This document shows positions 1 through 8,406 of a stretch of DNA of 64,000 bases, one piece after another. The first letter of the stretch is position 1, and the number at the start of each line of letters is the position of its first letter. Source of the stretch: Carboxylicivirga sp. (GTDB lineage Bacteria > Bacteroidota > Bacteroidia > Bacteroidales > Marinilabiliaceae). The DNA is taken from assembly GCA_025210475.1 (NCBI GenBank), contig JAOARW010000094.1, positions 1 through 64,000 on the forward strand, in the 5' to 3' direction. The translations under genes were made by a program, and so were the position numbers. The notes under the pieces were generated by a model that made no database searches, was not told the DNA's origin, and was given only the letters and a program-made list of their open reading frames with translations.

Positions 1-282
1 CCACCCATTTGAAGAACCCCCAAATAACAACCTCAAAGTAATACAAGGGACTTTGTTTTAAAATATGGGTTTTAAACTCACCTAAGCCGCATGGTTATTG
101 AATGTATTTTAATTGTAATGATTATTTAGGACGCTATTGATTACAAATCTGCCTTTATGAAGATATACAATCAAAAAAATATACTTTCAAGCCAATACAT
201 TGGCCAAACTCACATACTATTACTTATTACCTAAAGCCATTTGATTTTGATTCTACAAATAGTTTAGTCTGCCGAAATACAA

Positions 283-987
283 TTATCCAACTGCTACCTG
301 CTCATTTACGACATCTGATTCTATCAATCCATCTCTTAAACGAATGATTCGGTGAGCATGTTGAGCAATATCCTCTTCGTGTGTCACCAAAATAATGGTA
401 TTACCCTGCTGATGAATCTCATCAAACAATCGCATGATATCTACAGATGTTTTTGAATCAAGGTTACCAGTCGGCTCATCGGCCAGTATAATGGATGGAT
501 TATTTACCAAAGCCCTTGCAACAGCAACTCTCTGACGCTGCCCACCTGACATTTCATTGGGACGGTGGTTCATGCGATCTTCAAGCCCAACGCTCTCCAT
601 AACTGCTTTACCTCGTTTCTCTCTTTCCTGTTTTGAAACTCCTGCATAAATAAGCGGTAGAATGGCATTCTCGAGCGCTGTATAACGTGGTAAAAGGTTG
701 AACGTTTGAAATACAAAGCCAATCTCCTTGTTTCTGATTTCGGCCAGGGCATCATCTGTTAAACGACTCACATCGGTACCATTCAACACATACTTCCCTC
801 CTGTTGGTGTATCAAGTGCTCCGATAATATTCATCAAAGTTGACTTACCAGAACCCGAAGGCCCCATAATGGCTACATATTCACCTTTTTGAATCGATAA
901 ATCAATACCTTGCAGAGCTTTAACTACCTCAGCCCCCACGTAGTAAAATTTCTTGATGTCAGCAATCTCAATAATCTGGTTATTCAT
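283..987 (-). CDS. ABC transporter ATP-binding protein (LolD/MacB type)
   Basis: A 234-residue ATPase of the kind that powers FtsX/MacB/LolCE-like permeases in the inner membrane (lipoprotein release, peptide export or cell-wall hydrolase control). Visible motifs are Walker A GPSGSGKS (about 42-49), signature SGGQRQR (about 147), Walker B ILADEP (about 168) and the H-loop histidine near 203. The length is normal for a stand-alone ATPase. No permease lies beside it: the upstream gene on the same strand is a methyltransferase and the downstream 282 bp are non-coding up to the window edge. A promoter-like TTG-N21-TATATTTG lies about 80 nt upstream, so it is probably transcribed on its own. The exact substrate cannot be read from the sequence. 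Confidence 0.9.
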   Translation of the reverse strand: MNNQIIEIADIKKFYYVGAEVVKALQGIDLSIQKGEYVAIMGPSGSGKSTLMNIIGALDTPTGGKYVLNGTDVSRLTDDALAEIRNKEIGFVFQTFNLLPRYTALENAILPLIYAGVSKQEREKRGKAVMESVGLEDRMNHRPNEMSGGQRQRVAVARALVNNPSIILADEPTGNLDSKTSVDIMRLFDEIHQQGNTIILVTHEEDIAQHAHRIIRLRDGLIESDVVNEQVAVG

Positions 988-1063
988 TCGTTTGGTTTAT
1001 TTAGTTATCGAATCGTTCATTAGGAAGTGCTCTGAAATGAAATACATTTTTTACGATGCAAAA

Positions 1064-1095
1064 CAAATATAATCTTTTAAGATTGTAATCATCAA
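1064..1095 (-). promoter_or_regulatory. Bacteroidota-type promoter for the ABC ATPase gene
   Basis: On the minus strand TTG (1095-1093) is followed after 21 nt by TATATTTG (1071-1064), matching the Bacteroidota -33 / -7 TAnnTTTG pattern. The -33 element sits in the last codons of the upstream methyltransferase gene. Predicted leader is about 70 nt. Confidence 0.5.
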
Positions 1096-1880
1096 TATCT
1101 CACAATGAAATGTTGTTTTTGACATTCGCGCTTAAAAAAGAGTATACCTAGTTGGAATAAATCAACCGAGACCGTCACTTGCGGATGCTTACAAATAATA
1201 TCCCAGGCCTCACTCATACCCTTCGACCAATGTATATCATCAAAAACAAACACTGTTTCGTTTCTTACTTTACTCAAACAGGTATTAAAATAATCGAGTG
1301 TAGCCTGTTTTTGATGATTACCATCAAAAAAAACAAAATCCAAATGATCATACTGAGCAACAATACCCGGTAATACATCGCGGAAATTACCAACCACCTG
1401 CTCAATATTGTCGCATTTAGCCTTGTTGAACATGGCTTTGGCCACATTCGCAGTTTCACTGCAACCTTCAATACTTAATACTGGTCGCCCCTTATCTGAT
1501 AAAGCAAAGTAAAGCGTACTGATACCGATTGAAGTTCCCAGTTCTAAAACACTCTCTGGTTTCGCTGATTGAATTAAGCAGAATAGCAATTCCCCATATT
1601 TGGGTGAGATGGATGACTTACGAACTAAGTCAGATACCTTGCGTTGTTTATTATTAAAGGTGGTACTGCCCGCTCCATAATCCGTCATTTGAATTTCCTG
1701 ATCTGATTGTACCAGCTCTTTTCTTATCTCCATAATCGCATCAAAAGCATAGTAGCTGTGCTTGCTGTAAAAAACTTCCCTTACCAGATTAAAAACAAAA
1801 GGACTGTGCAAACCATACCCTTTGGCATGTTTAGCCTTTAATATATAATTGATATAACTCCGTATCTGAAAAAAATTCAC
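1092..1880 (-). CDS. Class I SAM-dependent methyltransferase
   Basis: A 262-residue Rossmann-fold methyltransferase related to O-methyltransferase family 3. The SAM-binding glycine motif VLELGTSIG lies at about 111-119, an acidic residue ends the second strand (SIEG, about 137-139), and FFDGNH follows further on. The N-terminal 80 residues contain HSPFVFNLV and TDYGAGS, seen in a Bacteroidota-specific subgroup. No signal peptide, so cytosolic. It lies divergent to the FKBP gene with a 60-80 nt shared promoter region, and 104 bp before the ABC ATPase gene on the same strand. Substrate unknown; the family fold is secure, the specific reaction is not. Confidence 0.8.
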   Translation of the reverse strand: MNFFQIRSYINYILKAKHAKGYGLHSPFVFNLVREVFYSKHSYYAFDAIMEIRKELVQSDQEIQMTDYGAGSTTFNNKQRKVSDLVRKSSISPKYGELLFCLIQSAKPESVLELGTSIGISTLYFALSDKGRPVLSIEGCSETANVAKAMFNKAKCDNIEQVVGNFRDVLPGIVAQYDHLDFVFFDGNHQKQATLDYFNTCLSKVRNETVFVFDDIHWSKGMSEAWDIICKHPQVTVSVDLFQLGILFFKRECQKQHFIVRY

Positions 1881-1934
1881 CTCGATTTAATTTTTTATAT
1901 AAACATGTTACAGCACTTAAATACAGAAAGCACT

Positions 1935-1942
1935 TATCTTTG
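1935..1942 (+). promoter_or_regulatory. -7 promoter element of the FKBP gene
   Basis: TATCTTTG fits TAnnTTTG and ends 18 nt before the ATG at 1961. It overlaps an in-frame TTG at 1940 that would otherwise look like a start codon, which argues that translation starts at 1961. No convincing -33 TTG is present. Confidence 0.5.
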
Positions 1943-1960
1943 AGCCAAACTAAAAATTAT

Positions 1961-2395
1961 ATGGCGAAAGGCAAAGGTAAGAAGCAAAATAGTGGATCGG
2001 CCGGACAAAACCGAAAAAAAACAGAAGATTTCCTTATTCAGAATAAAAATAAACCGGGAGTTCTGGAAACCGCTTCGGGCTTGCAATATGAAATAATTAA
2101 GGAAACACAAGGCCCCAAACCTAAACACAACTCAATGGTTAAGGTACATCAACGTGTCATGCTGCTTGGTGGAAAGGTTTTGGACGATACCTATAAAGAT
2201 GCTACGCCATTAGAATTTAGCCTTGATGAAACCATCGAAGGTTATACCGAAGGGCTTCAAATGATGTCGGTTGGAAGCCGCTACCGATTTTTCATTCCTC
2301 CGGAGCTTGGCTGGGGTAAAAAAGGCTCAGGCGGACGAATTGGCCCTTATGCCCTGACAATTTTCGACGTGGCCCTTCTGGATATTATTGAATAA
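1961..2395 (+). CDS. FKBP-type peptidyl-prolyl cis-trans isomerase
   Basis: A 144-residue protein with a lysine-rich N-terminus followed by an FKBP domain: the GLQYEIIKE entry strand, a VKVHQRVML strand, EGYTEGLQMMSVGSRYRFFIP, and the terminal ALTIFDVALLDI strand. It would catalyse proline isomerisation or act as a folding chaperone. No signal peptide, so it is probably cytosolic, unlike many Bacteroidota FKBPs that are lipoproteins. The ATG at 1961 is preferred over the upstream in-frame TTG because that TTG lies inside a promoter -7 box. Some active-site aromatic residues of classical FKBPs are not obvious, so catalytic strength is uncertain. Confidence 0.82.
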   Translation: MAKGKGKKQNSGSAGQNRKKTEDFLIQNKNKPGVLETASGLQYEIIKETQGPKPKHNSMVKVHQRVMLLGGKVLDDTYKDATPLEFSLDETIEGYTEGLQMMSVGSRYRFFIPPELGWGKKGSGGRIGPYALTIFDVALLDIIE

Positions 2396-2575
2396 AAAAC
2401 TTTTGCTTTTTAATATCTCGTCTCCCTCCTGAAGCTCAGAAGAGAAAAGCCATGCTACCGGGCCTAGCATCAAAGATTTCTTTGGATTAAACAAGACACT
2501 TTTCAATGTTGAATTAAACACTTTGTAAAGGCAGTTGTTTAGCTTCTAGAAACAACTTACATCAGAAAGAAGTGA

Positions 2576-3823
2576 ATGAACACCTATATTAAACAATTAA
2601 TAGAAAAAATTGAGGAATCGACCCAAAAGGCCAATTTCAATTTCAGTGAAGATGATGAAAACATTGAGGTTGATAGCTCCTTTGCAACTGATTTCCTGCA
2701 AGGCAAACCCGAACGCATATCAAAAGTTGTTGGCATTGACAAGTACAACTTCCCAGGTACAAACAAGTTAAATGACCAACAGATAAATGAGTTATTACAA
2801 GCCATTGAAATATTACTAAAAGCTTATAATTGGGAATTTATGTTTCCCGAAAACCTAAGTAGTTCCGTAAAATACCAGTTTATTATTGATCATTGGGACA
2901 CCAAACATGTTCACTGTCAAAAAGGATTAGTGCAGGTTGAAACCTGTAAATTTGATGAAAGCAATTGCCCGTTCCCCGGACATTGTAAAGTTTGTTACAG
3001 CTTCAAATGTAATGAAGATAAAACGCCTTCTTTGAATAAGGAAATGATCGATTTCGACAGCTTGATTCCTGAAATTAATGGCGATGATCAGGTTTCGCGA
3101 GAAGACGTTGAAAAGTTTAAAGCCCTGATCAAACAACCTAAAAATGAAAGTTTCATCACCGGCATCCACAATTATTGCGATGGCCGCTGTAAGCAATGCT
3201 CATACACCGATCGATGCAGTTCCTATGCGCTCAACAGTCAGTTTGATATGCCAAATGAGTCGGATGGTGAAGTAAATGATCAGCAGCTGAAAGTTATTTT
3301 TAAAGCGACCACCGAACTTATCGAAGAGGAATTATCTAAAAAAGGCATTGACATCACTGAAGCTTTAGCCGAGATGGATGAAATAGAAAGCCTGTCGCTG
3401 GAGAAACATTCACTTGAGAAATTAGCTGAATCATATGCCGAAAAAACAAAACGATGGCTCGAATCCAATCAAATGGAAATTGAAAGCCGCATAGTGGCCA
3501 AACCTGAAATAGGCATTCAACAAGCGTTTGAATCCATCTCCTGGTTTCAATTGTTTATCCCGGCAAAAATAAGCCGATGTGTAAGTGGTATCGCAAAAGC
3601 TGATACTTCTGAAACCGATCATTACGATGCCCATGGATCAGCAAAAATTGCATTAATCGGTATTGACGAGAGTATAAAAGCCTGGGAAACCATCATGACT
3701 TTTATTCCACAAAAAGAAGATAGTACATTAAATATACTACGACATTTGTCTAAACTAAGAAGTGAGTTGGAAAACTTTGTGCCGGAAGCCCGAAATTTTG
3801 TTCGACCTGGCTTTGATGAATAA
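2576..3823 (+). CDS. Unrecognised cysteine-rich protein
   Basis: A 415-residue soluble protein with no signal peptide or membrane segment. I do not recognise the family. The N-terminal 110 residues are acidic and helical. Residues 114-145 hold six cysteines (C114, C124, C131, C137, C140, C145). A second cluster, C201-x3-C205-x2-C208-x5-C214, follows a 55-residue spacer. The C-terminal half is helical and cysteine-free. The two clusters look like metal or Fe-S ligands. It stands alone between the FKBP gene (180 bp upstream) and a downstream hairpin at 3829-3893. The C-x3-C-x2-C spacing resembles radical SAM enzymes, but no SAM-binding or barrel motifs follow. A Bacteroidota-restricted metal-binding protein is the best description. 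Confidence 0.75.
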   Translation: MNTYIKQLIEKIEESTQKANFNFSEDDENIEVDSSFATDFLQGKPERISKVVGIDKYNFPGTNKLNDQQINELLQAIEILLKAYNWEFMFPENLSSSVKYQFIIDHWDTKHVHCQKGLVQVETCKFDESNCPFPGHCKVCYSFKCNEDKTPSLNKEMIDFDSLIPEINGDDQVSREDVEKFKALIKQPKNESFITGIHNYCDGRCKQCSYTDRCSSYALNSQFDMPNESDGEVNDQQLKVIFKATTELIEEELSKKGIDITEALAEMDEIESLSLEKHSLEKLAESYAEKTKRWLESNQMEIESRIVAKPEIGIQQAFESISWFQLFIPAKISRCVSGIAKADTSETDHYDAHGSAKIALIGIDESIKAWETIMTFIPQKEDSTLNILRHLSKLRSELENFVPEARNFVRPGFDE

Positions 3824-3828
3824 AAAAA

Positions 3829-3893
3829 TCTGAGAGAAGCTATTGTGGAAAATTTAAGAATTTCGAATTAATTCTGTTTGTGCATCTCTCAGA
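3829..3893 (+). terminator. Hairpin downstream of the cysteine-rich gene
   Basis: TCTGAGAGA (3829-3837) pairs perfectly with TCTCTCAGA (3885-3893) across a 47-nt loop that itself contains AATT-rich inverted segments. There is no U-tract after the stem, so termination is only one possible role. Confidence 0.35.
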
Positions 3894-4105
3894 CATTATC
3901 GCATAGCTATAGCGAAAATTGCCTTCCGTTGTAGGCAACCCAATGAAATCATTGGTTTTAGTTAATTTTAACCGCTGTAAAACTATTAATTTATTTCAGA
4001 GTTCAACAACCTAGTTGTAATTTTTTGTCTAAAAATCTTAATTTTTTTTGATACTTGGTAGTTTTTACATCAAAAACGACCTAATTCGCAGTGCAGAGGC
4101 TAGTT

Positions 4106-5293
4106 TCAGAAATATTTTAAGGTTTGTTCGATGGCCTCAAACACCTGATGCGATTCATCAAAAACCAAGCTAAAATCTTTTTTCGATTGCTTGATCATAC
4201 GTTTTGCTTTTCGCTTTTTACCTTCTTTAAAAAGTAATTTACCATAGTGAAAACGTATATTACCTAAAGCTTCGTTGTTTTGATTTTGACTTTCCAGAAC
4301 ACGATCGTAGACAGTGTGAAGCCACTCAGTTTTCTTTTCATCCAGAAATAAACCATTGAGTTCATTGGGCAAATCTGGCGAATAAGGAGAATCATTTAAA
4401 ATAGCACACCCCGTTTCTATCGCTACAGAATCCTTATTGAGTAAAACAGCCGCTTTTAACAGATAGAGCTGATTTGGTCGATAATTACTATGTAATTCAT
4501 CAGCCTTAATAAAATACTCATAAGCTTCCTGGTTTTGGATATTCTTCAAATAAAGTATTCCTGCTATGCGGGCCGCATCCGATTTTTTGAGCGAATCAAC
4601 ATATAGTTCATAAGCCTTTTCTCCATAGGGAATTCCCTTACGTGGCAAGCCGTCAAACAAATAGGTAACTGCCAAACTATAATTTGTTAAGGCATTATTT
4701 GCATTAGCTTGCAAGGATTTTAAGAACCAGTTTTGTGCTTCAAAATAGTTCTGATGTAGCGACTGGTAATATCCCAGAGCATACAAGGTTTTATCATCAA
4801 ACAGACCTTGTTCATAGGCCTGTAAGTAATAGTCGTTGCTTTTATTTAGCAATACCTCAGAACGCTCGCCCCAACTATCACCAAAATCGTAATAAACCTG
4901 ATTATAGTAATCTCCCAAGGCTTTCTTTATTCGAAAATCATCTGGATACAACTGTTCCAGATCAAGTAACACACTATCTATTACAAATGAAAAAGGCGTA
5001 TCTCCGTACGGTTCCTGTACTCTCAATTGCTCTATCGACTCGCCTTTTCGCAGATCGATAAATGAGAACTTTCGATGTTTATAGCTGTGCCAGTAATAAT
5101 TCATGGCCAACTCAGTTTTCGTTAATACCGCATCTACAACCGTGTCGGGCTGTTGAGACAAATACTCAAAAGCACTTAAATACTGTCTTTTTTCAATTAA
5201 GGAATCGACCAACTCCTGTGCATTGACTGACTTTTGACCTGCAAGAATAAAACAACTCGTAATTAATGCAATGTATAATTTCCTATAACCCAA
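4106..5293 (-). CDS. Secreted TPR-repeat protein
   Basis: A 395-residue protein with an N-terminal signal peptide ending near SVNAQ and several degenerate tetratricopeptide helices (ALGYYQSLHQNYFEAQNWF, ALTNYSLAVTYLFDG, YEYFIKADELHSNYRPNQ). A lysine-rich helix, KEGKKRKAKRMIKQSKKD, comes near the end. TPR arrays bind protein partners, and the signal peptide places it in the periplasm or at the envelope. Its start overlaps the end of the upstream DUF6588-like gene by 11 bp, so the two are almost certainly co-transcribed and translationally coupled. The partner is unknown; the upstream outer-membrane-like protein is the obvious candidate. Confidence 0.75.
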   Translation of the reverse strand: MGYRKLYIALITSCFILAGQKSVNAQELVDSLIEKRQYLSAFEYLSQQPDTVVDAVLTKTELAMNYYWHSYKHRKFSFIDLRKGESIEQLRVQEPYGDTPFSFVIDSVLLDLEQLYPDDFRIKKALGDYYNQVYYDFGDSWGERSEVLLNKSNDYYLQAYEQGLFDDKTLYALGYYQSLHQNYFEAQNWFLKSLQANANNALTNYSLAVTYLFDGLPRKGIPYGEKAYELYVDSLKKSDAARIAGILYLKNIQNQEAYEYFIKADELHSNYRPNQLYLLKAAVLLNKDSVAIETGCAILNDSPYSPDLPNELNGLFLDEKKTEWLHTVYDRVLESQNQNNEALGNIRFHYGKLLFKEGKKRKAKRMIKQSKKDFSLVFDESHQVFEAIEQTLKYF

Positions 5294-6425
5294 ATCGATA
5301 TTGTAAACCTGTTATTACCTGTGTTCGCGAGCCAAGAATGCCTATTTCAGCTCTGACAGCCCAATTTTTATTGTATTGATATTGCGAACCAACAATAAAA
5401 TTCCACATTTTTTTCTGTCGCTTGTCCAGGCCATATTGCACTGTCTCGGCCCTCGATGCCCCATCCAGGGCACTACCCGCAACACTCAATGCTTTATTGG
5501 CAGCTGCATATTTTGCAATATTTACCGGATCAGTCTTTTCTCCTAGCGATAAACCGTCCCACCATTCATTAACGGCGATTTGCCCGGCCGATATTTTTTC
5601 CATGGCTCCCTCCAGTTGTTCATCAAAATTAGGCAAAATTTCATCGATTCCTAATGAGCCCGACGTACCTGTTTCCATTTTAACTCTGAAGCCGCCTACC
5701 CACACAGCCAGGCTCTGTCCCGGATGACCAAACTGAAAATTTTTTCCAAAACGTGGTCCAAAAACAAAAACTTTAGCCGGCTTATCCAACTCCGGAATAT
5801 CACTCCAACTCCAATTCATATCAAAAGCCGCAAAACCGCCGGCCACCCCCATGGTTGGTGTTAATCCAAAGCCGTAGGTAGTTGCTTCAAAGTTGGCTGT
5901 TGTTTTAAAATCCATTGCTTTTACCCAATCCCACTGGAATCCTAAATCGGGATCGATGGAAAAATCACCCGGTACATAAATCCCGAAATCAACATTGGTT
6001 TTATTATTGGAACGGGCGAAAATACCATAGACATTCAAAAAGGGGAAGACCCAAAGGTCAGGCCGTACATTCAGTCCGCTGGTTTGCGCCGTTGCCTTAT
6101 TAAAGCGAACAATTTCATCCAAATCGAACATCGTTCCATTATTAAAACCAACCATTAACTCACTAATCTGAATCTCCGATTTTTGATAAATATACTGCGA
6201 GCTAAATCCTGCTGAATAAGGCAAATCAAACCCAAGCTGGCTAACTTTCTCTCCCCATATTGGCAAAAGATAAGGATAAGAACTGTGCTTAAGACTATCA
6301 ATCTTTTCATTCTTTTTTTCACCAACCACCTTATTACTGAAAATTTGTGCTGACAATCCTGTGCTCAATATCAGAATTAAGCCTGATAAAAGTATTTTTC
6401 TCATTTCTTTCATTTTATTTTCCAT
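5283..6425 (-). CDS. DUF6588-like putative outer-membrane protein
   Basis: A 380-residue exported protein. The start is ambiguous among Met1, Met5 and Met8; Met8 gives the cleanest signal peptide, ending at LSAQ. The mature part is rich in alternating hydrophobic/aromatic strands with Gly and Asn turns (for example YGIFARSNNKTNVDFGIYVP and WAVRAEIGILGSRTQVITGL) and ends in a strand terminating YRFGL, typical of an outer-membrane beta-barrel end. The pattern matches what I know of DUF6588 proteins in Bacteroidota. It overlaps the TPR gene by 11 bp and diverges from the sulfatase gene. Function unknown; porin-like or a surface structural role is inference. Confidence 0.65.
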   Translation of the reverse strand: MENKMKEMRKILLSGLILILSTGLSAQIFSNKVVGEKKNEKIDSLKHSSYPYLLPIWGEKVSQLGFDLPYSAGFSSQYIYQKSEIQISELMVGFNNGTMFDLDEIVRFNKATAQTSGLNVRPDLWVFPFLNVYGIFARSNNKTNVDFGIYVPGDFSIDPDLGFQWDWVKAMDFKTTANFEATTYGFGLTPTMGVAGGFAAFDMNWSWSDIPELDKPAKVFVFGPRFGKNFQFGHPGQSLAVWVGGFRVKMETGTSGSLGIDEILPNFDEQLEGAMEKISAGQIAVNEWWDGLSLGEKTDPVNIAKYAAANKALSVAGSALDGASRAETVQYGLDKRQKKMWNFIVGSQYQYNKNWAVRAEIGILGSRTQVITGLQYRFGL

Positions 6426-6726
6426 CGAATGCCCGTAAAAAAATCATCACATTCGAATACAATCGTACTACTACAATATAATACAAAAAGAGTTTTTCTT
6501 CTTCTTTTCATCAAGTTATTTGTCTACAAATAATTAGCATATAAATAAATCTTCTCTATAAATTAATAAATGAATGTTGATTTTTTGAACAAAATGATTG
6601 AAATTTATTATCCCAGACAATTTTACCAATCAGTTATCAATACAAAAGCCCCATTTTTAATGGGCATTACAAGTATTTTTTAAAATTCTCCTAATCACTT
6701 AATGTTTTACTTTTAACTAATTTATT
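6426..6726. other. Divergent intergenic region
   Basis: 301 bp, strongly AT-rich, between the DUF6588-like gene (minus) and the sulfatase gene (plus), so it must hold both promoters. A small imperfect hairpin, GCCCCATT/AATGGGC, lies at 6648-6665. No additional coding sequence is evident. Confidence 0.6.
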
Positions 6727-8301
6727 ATGAGAAAATTATTTTTACTGAGTGCGATTCTAATTCTATGTGCATCAATTGGCGCTCAAAAAAACAAGAAACC
6801 CAACATTCTGGTTATCTGGGGCGATGATGTAGGCCGTTCAAATATTAGTGCTTACACCATGGGAATGATGGGATATAAAACGCCCAACATCGATCGCATT
6901 GCCGACGAAGGAATGATATTTACAGATTATTATGGAGAACAAAGTTGTACGGCCGGACGATCAAGTTTTATCATGGGTCAAAGCGTTTTCAGAACAGGTC
7001 TCTCAAAAGTTGGATTGCCGGGAGCCGAACTTGGTATGCAAGTTGAAGACCCAACCATTGCCGGTTTATTAAAAGACAGAGGCTATGCTACAGGTCAGTT
7101 TGGTAAGAATCATCTCGGCGATCGCGATGAGCACCTTCCTACCAACCATGGTTTTGATGAATTCCTGGGTAATTTGTACCACCTTAATGCAGAAGAAGAA
7201 CCCGAAAATGAAGATTATCCCGGTGATATGGTTCTTGCCGATGGCACAACGTTCCGCGAAAAATTCGGTCCTCGCGGTGTCATCAAATCAAGTTCCGACG
7301 GTCCGATAAAAGACACAGGGCCTTTAACCAAAAAACGCATGGAATCAATCGATGATGAAACCGTAGCTGCGGCCATCGAATTTATTCGCCGTCAGGAAAA
7401 AGCAGGGGTGCCTTGGTTTGTTTGGTGGAGCGGTACACGCATGCACTTCAGAACCCATGTGAGCGATGCTAAAATGGCCCAAATTAAAAAACAATATCCC
7501 AACGCCGATGAATATACCTGCGGTATGCTGGAACATGATATGCACATTGGCCAATTCCTCGATTTATTGGACGAACTGGGCATAGCCGAGAATACCATTA
7601 TTCACTACTCAACCGATAATGGTCCTCATTACAACACATGGCCCGATGCGGCAGCAACACCTTTCAGGGGCGAAAAAAACACCAATTGGGAAGGCGGATG
7701 GCGTGTTCCTTGCATGGTTAAATGGCCTGGCGTAGTTAAACCTGGTTCGGTCAGTAACGGAATTGTTCACCATATGGATTGGCTACCAACATTTTTAGCC
7801 GCAGCCGGAGATCGCGATATTAAAAATAAATTACTTAATGGCCACCGTTCTAAAACTTTAAACAGAGACTATAAAGTACATCTGGATGGCTATGATCTAA
7901 CCGAGCACCTGAAGAATCCGGAAAATGTTCCAAGCCCAAGAAAAGAAATATTTTACTTCTCTGATGATGGCGACTTAACAGCCTTACGCTATGAACAATG
8001 GAAATTAATTTTCATGGAACAGCGTGTGGAAGCCACCTTCCAGGCTTGGATGGAACCCTTTGTTCCTTTGCGTGTCCCCCTGATTTTGAACCTTCGAAGA
8101 GATCCATACGAAAGAGCTCCGGTAACATCCAATACCTATTACGACTGGCTAATCGACAGAGCCTACCTTTTGGTTCCAGCTCAAACATATGTTGGGAATT
8201 TCCTGACTACCTTCCAGAAATATCCTCCACGTCAGAAAGCAGCCAGTTTCTCCCTTGATCAGGTAATGGAGAAGCTGCAGACAGGCTCAGGATCTAAATA
8301 G
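6727..8301 (+). CDS. Secreted arylsulfatase (type I, formylglycine-dependent)
   Basis: A 524-residue sulfatase hydrolysing a sulfate ester on a substrate that cannot be named from sequence. A signal peptide ends near ASIGAQ. The metal-binding DD pair is in WGDDVGRS (about 31-38), the formylglycine signature C74-T-A-G-R78 fits CxAxR, and further metal or sulfate ligands appear in GKNHLGD and YSTDNGPHYNTW. Because the modified residue is a cysteine, activation needs a formylglycine-generating or anSME-type maturase, which is not in this window. Length is normal. A terminator-like hairpin follows, so transcription is probably separate from the downstream moxR gene. No SusC/SusD or glycoside hydrolase neighbours are present, so it is not in a classical polysaccharide locus. 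Confidence 0.92.
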   Translation: MRKLFLLSAILILCASIGAQKNKKPNILVIWGDDVGRSNISAYTMGMMGYKTPNIDRIADEGMIFTDYYGEQSCTAGRSSFIMGQSVFRTGLSKVGLPGAELGMQVEDPTIAGLLKDRGYATGQFGKNHLGDRDEHLPTNHGFDEFLGNLYHLNAEEEPENEDYPGDMVLADGTTFREKFGPRGVIKSSSDGPIKDTGPLTKKRMESIDDETVAAAIEFIRRQEKAGVPWFVWWSGTRMHFRTHVSDAKMAQIKKQYPNADEYTCGMLEHDMHIGQFLDLLDELGIAENTIIHYSTDNGPHYNTWPDAAATPFRGEKNTNWEGGWRVPCMVKWPGVVKPGSVSNGIVHHMDWLPTFLAAAGDRDIKNKLLNGHRSKTLNRDYKVHLDGYDLTEHLKNPENVPSPRKEIFYFSDDGDLTALRYEQWKLIFMEQRVEATFQAWMEPFVPLRVPLILNLRRDPYERAPVTSNTYYDWLIDRAYLLVPAQTYVGNFLTTFQKYPPRQKAASFSLDQVMEKLQTGSGSK

Positions 8302-8328
8302 CTACAAATAAAATAAGCATAATAAAAG

Positions 8329-8367
8329 AGTGCATCCGGGTAATTAACTATCCGGCTGCACTTTTTT
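8329..8367 (+). terminator. Terminator after the sulfatase gene
   Basis: AGTGCA-T-CCGG (8329-8339) pairs with CCGG-C-TGCACT (8352-8362), with one T/C mismatch, and is followed by a T run. A classic intrinsic terminator shape. Confidence 0.7.
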
Positions 8368-8406
8368 GAATCGCAAAACAACTACTATTTCTTCAAGAAG
8401 CACTTT

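Noticed and set aside
1940..1960. In-frame TTG seven codons before the FKBP ATG as start codon
   Set aside because: It lies within the TATCTTTG promoter box; the ATG at 1961 is a better start.
3176..3217. C-x3-C-x2-C motif suggesting a radical SAM enzyme in the cysteine-rich protein
   Set aside because: No GGE, SAM-binding or barrel motifs follow, the motif is at residue 201 rather than near the N-terminus, and an additional cysteine cluster precedes it.
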